From the NCBI GenBank assembly GCA_030374805.1, contig JARGSG010000195.1, forward strand, positions 558,001-622,000: a DNA stretch of 64,000 nucleotides, given 5' to 3'. The first letter of the stretch is position 1. Each line of letters opens with the position of its first letter. Positions 22,301 to 32,960 of this stretch are shown here, piece after piece. This DNA is from Gracilaria gracilis. Taxonomy: Eukaryota; Rhodophyta; Florideophyceae; Gracilariales; Gracilariaceae. The translations under genes and the position numbers were made by a program. A model generated the notes under the pieces. That model made no database searches. It saw only the letters and a program-made list of their open reading frames with translations, and was not told the DNA's origin.

Positions 22301-25300
22301 CTAATCGATTACTGTAATAGAATTTGCCGATGTACCCCAGCTATTCTCTACTCCATAATCCGCGAACAACTCCTCTCCCACTTCCAGTTTCCGAAGTGCT
22401 CGCACCGCAAGCATTTGATATTCTCGTAGTCGATGCGGGGTGCGTCCTGTATTTGGAGTTCGAATGACCCGCAGATTTGCAGTACTTCGTTTCGCCACAC
22501 CATCTGCGACTGCATCAATGTCCTTATCACCTTACATATATTTGGGATCGTTAATCGTTCCACCCAATGAAAAAGAAGCGGGGAAAATACATACAAGTAT
22601 TAAACTTACTCCTTGTCTTCTTTCTGGGATGTTATGGAATATATCGCCGCGGACGTTAAACTGCATCGCATACTTCCGAAAGCGTTCGGATGTGGCTCCC
22701 AATAACCCTTCACCATATCTCTTGTGTACCTCTTTTCTCTTCGTTAGGTCATGGTACAGCAGTGTTCCATTGAAGTAACATATCTCTTCATTTTCCATGA
22801 ATCGGCGTGTAGTGAACACTCCCACTCCGGTGCCAGGGTGACGAATTGTCGACTTCCTGATATGACAACCACACATGGTCGCTTCCAGTGCTAGCATGGC
22901 ATTCCAATCCAGAAGCCCCATCCTTCCTTGCAAAGTTTTAGGCCATTCGTTAAGATCCTTACGCCTACCAATGGTGACCAAGCTCTCATCTCGTCAAATT
23001 GACAGAAGAAAGTCCACAACATACGTAAAAAACTTTTGATACCGGGGATAGCCGGATGGAGCCTTCCATGATCTCGATGGGCGGACATTCCACTTCGGAA
23101 ATGAGTTCAACACCCTAATTATAGCATTCCGAACTTCCTGCGTTACCTGGATATCCGTCTCATTTTCCCGCAGGCACAATGGGAATTGAATAATTGCGGC
23201 GTGCCTAGCATGGGCAAAGCAGTCAGGGTCCGGCTCACACCCGATGAACCTACGATACAGTTATAAGTCCATGCATGCCGTTGCTGTCGAAAACGTCCCT
23301 GCAAACCAGTCGACTACAATATCCCCAGCCTGGGAAAACCGACTGATTAGCTCCTTCGAAAATGCCCGAAGTTTCTGTTCGGACCTCACCTTTTGTAAGA
23401 ACGTAGCCCCCAGCTTCCTTCTTTCTCTTCCACAGAAGAGTCTCCTCATTAGACATGTGCGATACCTGGTCAATGACACTGTGGTACCCCGGGTACCTCG
23501 ACGGCACGAAGATGAGGTTCTCATAATTCACCATCACATGCTGCTGCGCGTAGCTGAGACCATTTCGAACTCCATGTACAGCATACTACATTGCAGGGAA
23601 AAGGGAGCACAACCTACGTCCAGGGTTACGCATCGGGTTGCCTTTCGACCGTACAAAGTGCATTGGGACCTCGTCCACAACAAATGAACGCCTTGGTACT
23701 CCGTTTTCGTCTTTTGCCCCAATGGCAGAAAGTGCATCTATCCATTCATCGACCTGCTCGAAAGCACTAAAGATAACAAAATGGCCCCCAGGATGTAGCA
23801 GTCTTGATAGAAGCTTTGCTGCCTTCTTCATGTCCTGAGGGCTCAGTACATCGTACCAGCTGTTGCTTAGGTTCTCGTTCCTTCGGTTATACGGAGGATC
23901 CATGGGAACCAGTCGAACGTTTCCCAACGGAGACAAACCATCTCTGCGCAACGTCTAATCCATCTCTACCATATCATCAAACCCGCAACTGTACAAGCGA
24001 AAGTACTTCTCCATCTCCTCCTCACAACATTGGAAAGCAATTTTTTCATCCAACGACGCAATGAATGGTGGTGGTATTACGCCTACCCCGGACGCTTTGT
24101 CACCGCTACTTCCTTTCCCAATGTCGGCCACTATGTTTGCATCACCATCTCCTTCTTCGCCTCTCTCCTCCTTCGGCTCCGTTGGTTCCCCAATTTCCTC
24201 CACCTCCGCCACATCATCTTCAATTTGTATGGCAGGTTCGGGCTTGGATATCGGCGTTAGCGCCATACCAGAGACGTTCACTGATTCTTTCAGTTTCAAC
24301 GGGCTTATGGCCTCCATGACGGAGGACACAAGCGAGTTCGAAAAATTATCGAATCTCTGAGCAAACGCCCATGATGGGTCTCTGCAAAACGTCTTCAGAA
24401 CTGTCCATCGTCCTGATTCGGAAATTGAGTAGAACTGCTCATTCACAATAACCTTGTTGAGGTCCGTGATGAACTCCTTTGCAGGCATTCAGAGGGCAGC
24501 ATCGATATCTTGCAGTAAATTCCATGCCCATGGAATGACCTGTGTTTCAATAACAGTTTCACCTTTGTTCGGTAGCAAGCGATGGTCGTGATCCCGGTGG
24601 AAGAACCCCTCTGCCCTCGTCTCAATCGCTTGAAACTGCATTTCGTCGTACATGTCTCGGATGAACGGAAGAACCACGACCTCCACGGTAGGGAATCCCA
24701 GGAAATGAGAGAAACAATCCCATGCCTTCGTTATGAGCTGGACACCAAAGCCAACACGTTGAGCTTGGAGTTTGTTGGATATTTGGACATTCACAAAAGG
24801 TGTGGGATATCCCTTTTCTCCGCTTTTCCTTTTCTGGTCTACAACTCTTTTTTTTGGAAACTTTCTGAATGAGCGAGAGAAAGAGAATCCTTTGAAAATT
24901 TTTGGCAGCGGTTGTGGCGAACGGGGAGACCACCCGTCTCACTCGCTTAGGAGGTATAGTAATGGACTTGAGAAACTCGGTCAAAGTCACATTCATCGGT
25001 ATTCCTTTAAAGTTCATCTCGGTATAAGCATTCCAGAAGTTCCTTCCACGCCAGTCCCTATCACCGTCTAAGGTGTCTAGTAACTTTGTTGAGAGGTATA
25101 GCTGACGATAGGACCCCTTCAGAGATACGACCCGTAGTTCACTGTCAGTAAACGTCGAATGTCCTGGACCCACAAGAATATAGAAGTAATTCTTTGCCAG
25201 CGGCAGGACATTGCGATTCTTGATAACGTAATCAACGAACTCGCTGTGTTCCACCTTCCTTGGTCGGTCTTCATCTCGCATTTTCGACGCTAAATGATCG

Positions 25301-25416
25301 CGGATTGCAAGGCATACTGTGACAAGCTCATCTCCGGAGCCACACAGTTTTCCAACCTTCATATCAGAGCTTGAGGGTGCCGGTGACGTAGACCTCGATG
25401 AAATATGGGGAGCCAT
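22301..25416 (-). pseudogene. Gene C copy 1: DNA amino-methyltransferase (beta class)-SET fusion protein, inactivated
   Basis: Starts at ATG 25416. Order: a ~330-residue N-terminal region of unknown family (MKVGKLCGSGDEL, GSYRQLYLSTKLLD); a linker rich in Glu/Pro; methyltransferase motif IV DPPYN (near 23895); a target-recognition stretch; SAM-binding motif I VVDWFAGTFST (near 23310); then a SET domain, GVGVFTTRRFMENEEI (near 22825) to VGEELFADYG (near 22365). Motif IV before motif I defines a permuted beta-class enzyme; DPPY favours N6-adenine over N4-cytosine. An 87-nt in-frame intron (22609-22523, GTAAGT...AAG) would restore GDIDA...TANL of the SET core. Defects: a shift near 24830, TGA for Arg near 24486, TAG for Glu near 23955, and one extra base near 23390. 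Confidence 0.75.
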
Positions 25417-25775
25417 TTTATGCATGCCCGCGAAGGGGGTGCGTTGACGGGTTATGATTCGAATTTCCGGAGTGGACGGGACATGGGAGTAGACGGGAGA
25501 TGGCAGCGGAGGGGAGAAAACAGCGCACGGGAAACTGCAGCGGGCGGGGGATAACTGCCGACGAGATATGAGAGTGCGCGGGAGGCGGGAGCGGGCGGGG
25601 GAAGATAGGAACTATACAGCACGAGCCAGGTTCTTTCAGCACGACAGAGAGATGAGCAAGATGCCTGGGATGCACGTGAAGCCGTAAAGAGGTGTGAGGG
25701 AAAGTGGGGACACTCGAGGGATACGGAACTTAGTGAACGCAAACATATACGCGAAGTTATAGGAAACAGCTGGTA
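25417..25775. other. Upstream region of gene C, copy 1
   Basis: G-rich repeats of GGGAGCGGGCGGGGGA / GGAGATGGCAGCGG type, related to the array at 54813-54880 of copy 2. It would contain the gene C promoter. Confidence 0.35.
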
Positions 25776-25849
25776 GGACAGCGGACGGAGGTGGCGTGGC
25801 GCTTCATTGGTGCACCGATGAAGTGCCAGGACCCCCTGGTCCGCTGTCC
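25776..25849. repeat. 74-bp palindrome, right end of transposon copy 1 (first of pair)
   Basis: Dyad centred at 25812.5 on GGTGCACC. The outermost arms are GGACAGCGGAC and its complement GTCCGCTGTCC; inner arms include TGGCGCTTCAT / ATGAAGTGCCA with a few mismatches. Confidence 0.85.
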
Positions 25850-25891
25850 CAAAAATATATTTAATTTTCCATATTTTTCAACGACAGCCTC

Positions 25892-25965
25892 GGACAGAGG
25901 ACCGGGGTGTCGTGGCGCTTCATCAGTGCACCGATGAAGCGCCACGACACCCCGGTTCGCTGTCC
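25892..25965. repeat. 74-bp palindrome, right end of transposon copy 1 (second of pair)
   Basis: Dyad centred at 25928.5. The arm CGGGGTGTCGTGGCGCTTCAT is complementary to ATGAAGCGCCACGACACCCC. Separated from the first palindrome by ~42 bp of AT-rich DNA, the same arrangement as in copy 2. CGCGCCGTG follows at about 25971. Confidence 0.85.
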
Positions 25966-26099
25966 CAACGCGCCGTGAGTGATGAAGCTGTTGTAGAGGT
26001 ACACGTGGCACCGCCAACGCGTGGCCCTACCAGCCGTTCCTTATAACTTGGCGTATATCTTTACATTATATTTACATTCCTAGCCAAATTGTTGGGAGA

Positions 26100-26460
26100 A
26101 ATACGAAAACCTCCCCAAGCAGCAGAGTATTAGGACATAGAAAGAGAAGATGTACTATTTCTATGTGACAGAAAGAATGTCCTAATCTTAGCTATGAAGC
26201 GTGGCGGTGTGCCACCTTCGCAATACTACATACTATTGTGACCCTATTTCTAGCCACATGGATGTGACAAAATGCGAAAACACCCGCAAGCAGCATAGGA
26301 ATGGGACATCCTCTGTACAAGATAAAGATAGGAGATGTACTATCTTCATGTCATCCAAAAGATGTCCTATACCTAGTACGAAGCGTTAGGATGTGCGAAA
26401 ACCTCCGCAACCAGCATAGGCTATACGCATATACTGTTACAGCTACGTGTAGAGCTAGAT
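26100..26460. repeat. Diverged tandem repeats
   Basis: Three units begin GCGAAAAC(C/A)(T/C)CC(G/C)CAA(G/C)CAGCA at about 26103, 26273 and 26394. Units 1 and 2 also share GGAC(A)T...AGATGTACTAT(T/C)TTCATGT...ATGTCCTA and GAAGCGT. Within units, AGGACAT and ATGTCCT form a dyad. No coding potential. Confidence 0.6.
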
Positions 26461-27069
26461 ATTGTACAAGAGAGGGCTTTATCTTAGAACCTTCGTATCT
26501 ATGATACACGTAAAGTTGATAGATACAGCATGAACTGTTTTAAGTTTTGTGCCTTATACCTAGTTACAGTTGTATTGAACTGAAAACATGCAATTAGGGG
26601 ATAATACCTCCCAGAGCGCCGAGTTGCACTGCAAGGGGATGTCCACAAGTTGTGTGAGTTACGAAGTAAACGGTTGAGTCGTATCTAGTTTCTCCATTTG
26701 ACTTCGTGTACCATTGCCATCCAACCAGGTTCATAGTTCACAGGGCATACACTTTAAGTTCAAAAGAGTTTGACGGTTAACGTTAACAAATGCTCTAGCC
26801 CTAGCCCAAGAGATGTCATGTGCCTTTGTGGAAATTGCAGATGGAGATTACGAGAAAGTACGTATGATAATGGATGAAAACTATGAGTGGTTATAATATA
26901 GCACGTATAATGTCATGTGCTTTAGTGATAGAGAACTGGCGTAAAAAGTGAGCAGTTGATTTATTTACACGGTAACTTAAGAGGAATTGAAGAACAAAAA
27001 CGGGTTATGTGTGTAGTTCAACCGAATACAAGGTCTACAATTTGTTCTAATTACTAGCGAATGTCATTT
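26461..27069. other. Unassigned AT-rich sequence
   Basis: Nothing recognisable. Confidence 0.4.
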
Positions 27070-27744
27070 CTAAGAGCATTGACATAGTTGGTGTAGAAAG
27101 AGGCAGGTTTGTTGCCTTTCGGTATGATTTTCGTCTGCAGACGTAAGACAGAAGTGAGCGTTTCTGGATTCATACTCCAAGAAATTGGCTGGGAAGGTAG
27201 TAAGGGTGCTACCGTATTCCAGAAGGGATTCCAGTGTAGAAATAATATTGTAGGAGAGACTGGTGTTGAAGGTGAATATCCCTAGAAGCTCCTTCATTAT
27301 AGTTGAGATAATTGTTTTGTAATTGGTAGCCTCTTCATGCATGGTAACGAATAAAAATGAAAAACCAACGAGATTGAAGAAATAGATCCAAAGGACCTTT
27401 TGGTAGTAAGACTTGGAAAAGTCATTTTCTTCGAAAGTACTGCAAGTCAGACCTTCGATCCAGAGGATTTCAGCTATTGCCAGAGCCCCCATTCCGATGG
27501 CTGTGGTTAGAAGGTAACAGTGGTACTTGAGAGGTGGTGATTCGGTGGCTTCGACTGGATATGGTATGGACAGAAGCAGGGACATTGTGGGTATTTCTAG
27601 AAAAAAAATGGTATTTCTGCGGAATGGCGGAAAATTGGAGTAGAGATGAATGCAGTACAATGCTCGAGCATTGGAAGTTAGTGTGTGGCCGACAGTGCCA
27701 CGGGTGTGCAGAGTGAGTAGGAGCGCTGGAATGGTTGCATTCAT
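27070..27744 (-). CDS. Hypothetical membrane protein
   Basis: 224 residues from ATG 27744. Two clear hydrophobic helices (LLTTAIGMGALAIAEILWI and VLWIYFFNLVGFSFLFVTM) and a hydrophobic N-terminus. No family recognised. It could be an exon of a larger gene or a chance frame. A divergent, slightly overlapping plus-strand frame from ATG 27731 to 28192 has a signal-like start (MVAFISLVVIFSI) and a Gly/Glu-rich body; I cannot say which, if either, is real. Confidence 0.3.
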   Translation of the reverse strand: MNATIPALLLTLHTRGTVGHTLTSNARALYCIHLYSNFPPFRRNTIFFLEIPTMSLLLSIPYPVEATESPPLKYHCYLLTTAIGMGALAIAEILWIEGLTCSTFEENDFSKSYYQKVLWIYFFNLVGFSFLFVTMHEEATNYKTIISTIMKELLGIFTFNTSLSYNIISTLESLLEYGSTLTTFPANFLEYESRNAHFCLTSADENHTERQQTCLFLHQLCQCS

Positions 27745-28869
27745 ATCGCTTGTGGTTATCTTCAGTATCGAACGGCCGTTAATCTCTGCGATGTGGAATG
27801 GGTACGTGGAAGACGAGGAACTAGTGGCTCTGCTTCACCGGACGGATGTACCAGAGAAGAAACCGGGAAATAAGGAGGAGGGTGGTGACATGGTTTTTAT
27901 GGGTGAAAAGGAGGGAAATGGGGACAAAGAGAGGGTTGGGGATGGTGGGGGTGGAGGGGATGGAGGACCGGAGAGAAGGGTTGGGGAGGTTGAGGGAAGT
28001 CGGCTGAGGAAGACGAAGAAGGGTGGGGTGATGGTGGACGAGGAACGAGATGTGTGTGCGGCGGCAGCTGCCGGGTTGGGCGCGACTAGTTGGGTTCGGT
28101 GGTGCGCCAGTGGCTGTGCGAATGGCGGAACGCATACTGGAGGAACAGGAGGAGAAGAGGCTGGGAGGGGTTGGGAGCCAGTTCGGGGCTAGGAGGGTGT
28201 ACGAGAATGGAGAAAGTACCCCGTTGGAGTTCTTCAACTTGAAATTTAGAGAACATGAGAATCAGGATCCGAATGCAGGGTTAGAATAAGGGAGCGCCAG
28301 TGGTTGGTTCGTAATTTTTTGGAGTGTTTTTGACGTGTGTGGGGAATATAAAGTTACAAATAGTTGTAAAAGAACTGCAAACTAGTCGTCAAAGCCAATA
28401 GGTGAAGTTCGAACTGCACTGAACGGAAACGTGATCTCCAAATTTTTTTTGCATTGCCAACTAGCGCAGACTGCAAAAATGCTAGTTTTTTCGGACTTTT
28501 ATTTTCACAACTAGCGATCTAACATACTAAAATTGCATTCCGAGAAAACTGACGTGCACGATAATTGTTGACATCTCTCGGGCGGGCAACATGAAAACAG
28601 GTGATATGTGACCGTGTCTGTAACACAATGACAAATGGTCGATGTCGACATCTCGGAATACCGAGTTCCATCGTCAAAACGCTATGGAGCGGTGGCTACC
28701 CATCCAGGGCGGGTAAAATTAAAACCGTTGGATGCATTGGTAAGCGGTACGGCTGATACGCAAGATCCTTTTGCATACCAAGCTTGGTCACCTCCAGAGG
28801 TATACTCCAAAGTTAACGGTAACTCTGAAGTTCCGACGATTCCGAATTGCTTACCAAGAAGTGAAAGTC
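27745..28869. other. G-rich stretch and AT-rich segment with CTAGTT words
   Basis: 27880-28200 is strongly purine-rich on the plus strand. 28380-28560 carries four CTAGTT/AACTAG words (28381, 28457, 28482, 28507) like the transposon left end, perhaps a fragment of a related element. A plus frame 28635-28880 shows no family motif. Confidence 0.35.
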
Positions 28870-30021
28870 GTCCATTTTAGACTTGATGGTGTTTCGGTGT
28901 AACAGGAATAAAGAGAGAGGGAACTCTTCGGCCGGCAATGCCTTTGACCGGTGTCTCGGTGCGTTTCGTGCGCGAAACTTTTCTCACTTGGCGTGGGCGT
29001 ACTGAACTAATTACAGATAAGTGATTCGCCGCTTTCCTTCCCAATGACGTGAAACCAAAGCCCATATCGTGGTGTTGAATTAATCCACGAACATCTTGCA
29101 CCTCTCCTGTGCAGAGTACACATTACCACAGCGATGAAACGCTTTATTCAAACAGGTTGATAGACCGTTTTGGTTTCTCCAAGCTTCTGCTTTCTATCTC
29201 GGAGAACGAGGATAGCGTTCTGGATCGCATTGTCCGTTGTGTGCGACCTAAGTAGATTCTGTACTACTTCTGGCCAACAAGTAACTGCGCCCTATGAGGC
29301 ACTCGAGGAACCTCGAACAGAACTCAACTGATCCTCTTGCATACCAGATAAAAATTGCGGTAGAGCGAGGTACGCTTTGGGGTTCTCTCATTCAGCGAAC
29401 ACTGGATTCCTGTACGAAGCGGGACAGGAAGTCTAACAACATGATTGGTTCTTCGCCATCGAATTTTTCTGGCATAAAGATGTTCAACCGTTTGATTTAA
29501 CCCTTCATCCTTCCAGTGCTTCGCGATGTTCGATCAGACCAGGAATCGCCCAATCGATATTACCAATAAGGAAGCAGCTTTCTGCAGAGAGAATTGGTTG
29601 GCTTCAACTCTTTAAATCCAAGATGGCGCCTGCCATTCTCGCGGGTGCGAATAGCTCCTTGAGTAGCCTGCGTCGTCCTCGACCGGGTATCACGTGACCG
29701 TTTTCGGTAACATCGACCATTATCTTCGCTGTAATACGAGTCAGAAGAAGACTTAACAGAGTGAACACTAGAGTCGGAACTCGACGAACCCGAGTCAAAA
29801 CGGACTTCTTTCTTGGGCTTTCTGTGCTCACGAGCCGGTGAGCAGTGCATCGAGTGCTTTGAGGCATTACCTTCTTCATCCTTCTTGTCGTCCGCTTTAT
29901 CAACACGGATGACGTCTTCCAGGGTAGTCAACGTCGAACGAAAACTGTGGAGCAACGCATTTGGCGGGAAAAGCGCAAGCTCACGAAGACGTTTGGAATC
30001 TTCCCCTCGATATCGTAGCAC
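28870..30021 (-). pseudogene. Retrotransposon Gag-like remnant
   Basis: Reading the minus strand, a 153-codon frame (30021-29560) ends with a charged Ser/Arg-rich stretch and ELKPTNSLCRKLLPYW. Beyond the stop, FMPEKFDGEEPIMLLDFLSRF appears near 29470 in another phase, resembling the conserved ...F.G.....FL..F... region of Gag proteins. Several stops and shifts follow. No RT or protease motif is seen nearby. Weak call. Confidence 0.35.
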
Positions 30022-30480
30022 AGCGAACGGAGCACTCTGGGAATGACACAGCTAAGCCGGGTGTAAATCTGGGGTGAAACCGTCACGACAGGCGTCGGAG
30101 TGTTGGTACTGGGCAGTAGTCGGTAGAGATCCACGTGTGCGAGATGAGTCTTCGAAAGAGAGTAGCACGACAACGACAAGGTGTAGGAAACGGGCCACTG
30201 AGAACAGGGCAAAAAAGCAAACCCAAGAAAGGAGAGAAAGAGAACCACCAGAGTGGGGAAAAGATCGAGAAAGTAGAACAACCCAATACAGGGGCGGGTA
30301 TACGACAAATAGTGGTTTAATCTGAGTTCAAAAAAGGTGGGTAACTATAGGTGAACAACACGGTCGTCACTCCACTTGGAGGGAAACAATCCGCGAAGGC
30401 GTGATAGTTAGATCCAGAAGCCCTTGTTTGGCAAGGGGCAATTACCTTGGGGGGGCAGGGCTCAACCCTCTAAGTACTGA

Positions 30481-30552
30481 GCTCGATGCATTGCCTCCGG
30501 CATATCCATGCTACAAGTGTGCTAGTCACACCCGCTAAGCGGCGCATCGAGC
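30481..30552. other. 72-nt cloverleaf-like inverted-repeat structure
   Basis: An outer 9-bp stem GCTCGATGC (30481-30489) / GCATCGAGC (30544-30552) encloses three hairpins: TGCC-TCC-GGCA, GTGTG-ctagt-CACAC and CCGCT-a-AGCGG. The size and four-way shape recall a tRNA, but the D- and T-arm consensus bases are absent. A further dyad (GCCCTTGTTTGGCAAGGGGC, near 30420) lies just upstream. Possibly a SINE head, MITE or structured RNA. Confidence 0.45.
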
Positions 30553-32245
30553 CGTGCCATCTATGTTTACATCAGTGGAAATTGCCTCAGCCAGGCGACC
30601 CGCTAATAGTGGTGTAGCTCATATATATACTAACGCATGATGCGGAAATTAAATAAGTACCTCAAATTCCCTCCAAGGAGTGTTGTATTTCAGAAATGAT
30701 CTATTTCCTGGTGAAATTCCTGAGAAAAAGAGTGGTCAGCTTCAACAGACGATGCTGGAGAACCTAGACTTTCTTTAGATGACGTAGAAGACAAATTCTT
30801 CTGAAGCATCCCTAGCTAGGGCTTCGTCCAACTTTTTGCGAAGGGACTGAACATCTCCAAAGGTGGAACTATGCTCGAGTTGTGTAACACGCAACTGAGC
30901 CCCTAAGAAGTTAAACTGGGGTGAGCTATTACCAAGTGGCGGTGCCGGTACGGCGTTTCCATGACAAGTGAAACTTTCGCCTGGGCAACAGTTAATGGCG
31001 CTTGCGCAACCAAGGATGATGTTCGGGGCACACGTACCGGTTCATCTCGAGCCAATTAGTCTGGAACAGACATCCGAGAACGAAACGCAGAAGGTGGTAA
31101 GGATGGTTGACCTCCAGCGGACCGATTAAGGCCAGACCGAATATTATGAATACCAGATGCCATCGGAGTGGCACTGATAAATAAAACCAGTAATGATACA
31201 ATTTTTTCTCGATACTTGGAAGAACTCGAACAATAAAACAAATGAGACAACTGTAGACCAGTGTTTCACACCTTTGCTTCAAGTGCATCTCTCGTTGAAG
31301 GAAGAAGACGACTAATCCCTTCTAATTCGTGAGACTACATGTAGTGAAAAACATAAATTGGAAATCGAAAATCAAGGTTTCCGAATACTTGCTCGCTAAG
31401 GGAGGTAGACTCAGCAGATGAGCTTTCCGTATGCGAATAGATCGAAGTGTAAAACGCGCCATATGTCGGAAATACCACGGAGGTGGGTGGAAAGTTCTCA
31501 AAAGAAGCCAGTGTAATGGAAAGTGACAAGTTCACGGAGACTTGTAAAGGAGGGAGAGAAAAGAGAAAAAAGGGGAGGACCCGACACGTAGTAATGAAGG
31601 AGGGGAAAATAGAGACGGAATTGTGTACTAGGCCTACAAACACGGCAGAACTTTATTGAGAGGCAATGGAACTACCTAGATATTGGTACGCAGACACTTG
31701 CGCAGTAAAGTATTATTTTGGGGAGAAGGTAATGTTAGCTCAGTGTACCTGAAAGATCTTTTTGCGAATAAAATAAACGAAACCGTATGAAATGGACCTC
31801 CAGAGGAGTTGTGCTCGTCGCGCAGGCGATCAAGTCAGAGCCTTGATCAAGGTTGAGGTTACTTTGTGAGGACGCGGGTGGTGCAGCCATCTCATGAATG
31901 GTTTCAAAATATTAAACTAAAGCAGTTAACTAAAAAATGCCAAGTGAGACAGGTCCTTTCACTTGGTGCAGCTGTGTAGGCCCGCAGTGGTGGCCACTAA
32001 ATTAAAAATCTAACCCGAATTATTTCTGTAAACAGAGCCAGTTTTATACGCGTGCACTCGCGACCAACTGTCAACCAGTTATGACTTCACCAACCAATCA
32101 TGGTGTCACTGTGCCACCTCGCTAGGGGTCCATATCTTATTCCAACCTCAGCCTTGGAAATTATTCAAACCTCAGCTGTAGGGGTATTCCAACCTCAGCC
32201 ATAAAGGGTATTGGGAAAGCCGAGGTATTATGATACGAATACACT
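30553..32245. other. Unassigned region
   Basis: No supported gene. Three copies of (T/C)ATTC(C/A)AACCTCAGC(C/T) lie at about 32131-32205. Confidence 0.4.
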
Positions 32246-32570
32246 TCAGAGCCGCCAAAACGCGTTGCCCTCAACTCTGTATATTCGCAGGGTCTTGTTA
32301 GGCATTTGTGTCGGCCTTCGCGCAATTGCTAAGTCCAAGAGACATCGGGGGACGTTAGACAGCTGATAGAACTCTTCAAGGTTCGCGTCGTTGAGAATAT
32401 CATCTGGCATATGCTTCTGCTTTAGAGTCGTCTTTTTTTGTAACAGTAGCATCGAATGGCTTTGATATATGTGCGACAGCGATGCCGCGCAATTCCATCA
32501 TGTTCGTTATGACACCGTGAAGACGGCAGGTTCTTCCGTACGCAACAGTTTTGACATGTGCGTTGTTATG

Positions 32571-32960
32571 TCACAGCACATTGTCAATGGCTGCCGCGAT
32601 CTGCTGATCAGTTGCAGAGTTGTTGTAGCTTACAAAGGGCACGCCCAAGCGATTAAAGACGTAGCGGCCGTCGAAGTTCCAGCCAAAGCGAGCGGGGAAC
32701 TTGGACTGGGCCAGCTGCGAAATGGGTTGCTGATTGGCACAGTTGACGTCAGATCGCTCCAGGATGAGCACCTTATTGGCGCGCTGCAGCGCAAACTGCT
32801 TGATTTGATCCGGCCGGTCACTCTCCTTTCAGCCGAATGAGTTGTACGACACGGTGATGGACACAAGGCTGTCCGGCGAGTACTCGTGTAGCCACACGCG
32901 TAGGCGACGGGCAGCTCGAGCAGCGTCGCGACGGCCGAAGCAGCTCAAGCGGCGCCTTTC
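32571..32960 (-). pseudogene. Glutathione peroxidase-like pseudogene (3' part)
   Basis: The minus strand reads LHEYSPDSLVSITVSYNSFG, then TGA, then KESDRPDQIKQF, LILERSDVNCANQQPISQL, FGWNFDGRYVFNRLGVPFVSY and a final ...QIAAAIDNVL followed by a stop. This follows the glutathione peroxidase order: (Y...GL.VL.FPC)NQFG.QE...EI..F, ..K.DVNG..A.PL...L, WNF.KFLV.R.G.....Y. The catalytic SerCys/Sec N-terminal part is not recognisable upstream. The TGA sits in the NQFG-QE loop, not at the selenocysteine site, so it is a nonsense mutation. Enzymes of this family reduce peroxides with glutathione or thioredoxin. Confidence 0.55.

Larger units (their letters stand above)
15304..26010 (+). mobile_element. 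Plavaka/CACTA-like giant DNA transposon, copy 1
   Basis: Similarity with the second copy begins at TCACGTCGG (15314 here, 43639 there) and runs through three genes to a paired palindrome and CGCGCCGTG near 25975. Gene order is A (plus), B (minus), C (minus). The left ~250 bp carry repeated CTAGTTT/AAACTAG words. Left CACGTCGG and right (reverse complement) CACGGCGCG share a weak CACG(T/G)CG terminus, but I could not establish a target duplication, so the ends are approximate. It lies in the presumed second exon of the Ulp1-like gene, implying insertion after that gene existed. Confidence 0.75.

Noticed and set aside
27731-28192. Gly/Glu-rich plus frame with a signal-like start as a secreted protein
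   Set aside because: It overlaps an opposite-strand frame, has repetitive composition and no conserved domain; not supported as a gene.
30481-30552. A tRNA gene call for the 72-nt cloverleaf-like element
   Set aside because: T-loop, D-loop and anticodon-stem consensus positions do not match; kept only as a structured element.
32830-32845. In-frame TGA in the glutathione peroxidase-like text as a possible selenocysteine codon
   Set aside because: It lies in the NQFG-QE segment, not at the catalytic Sec/Cys site, and the catalytic segment is absent.
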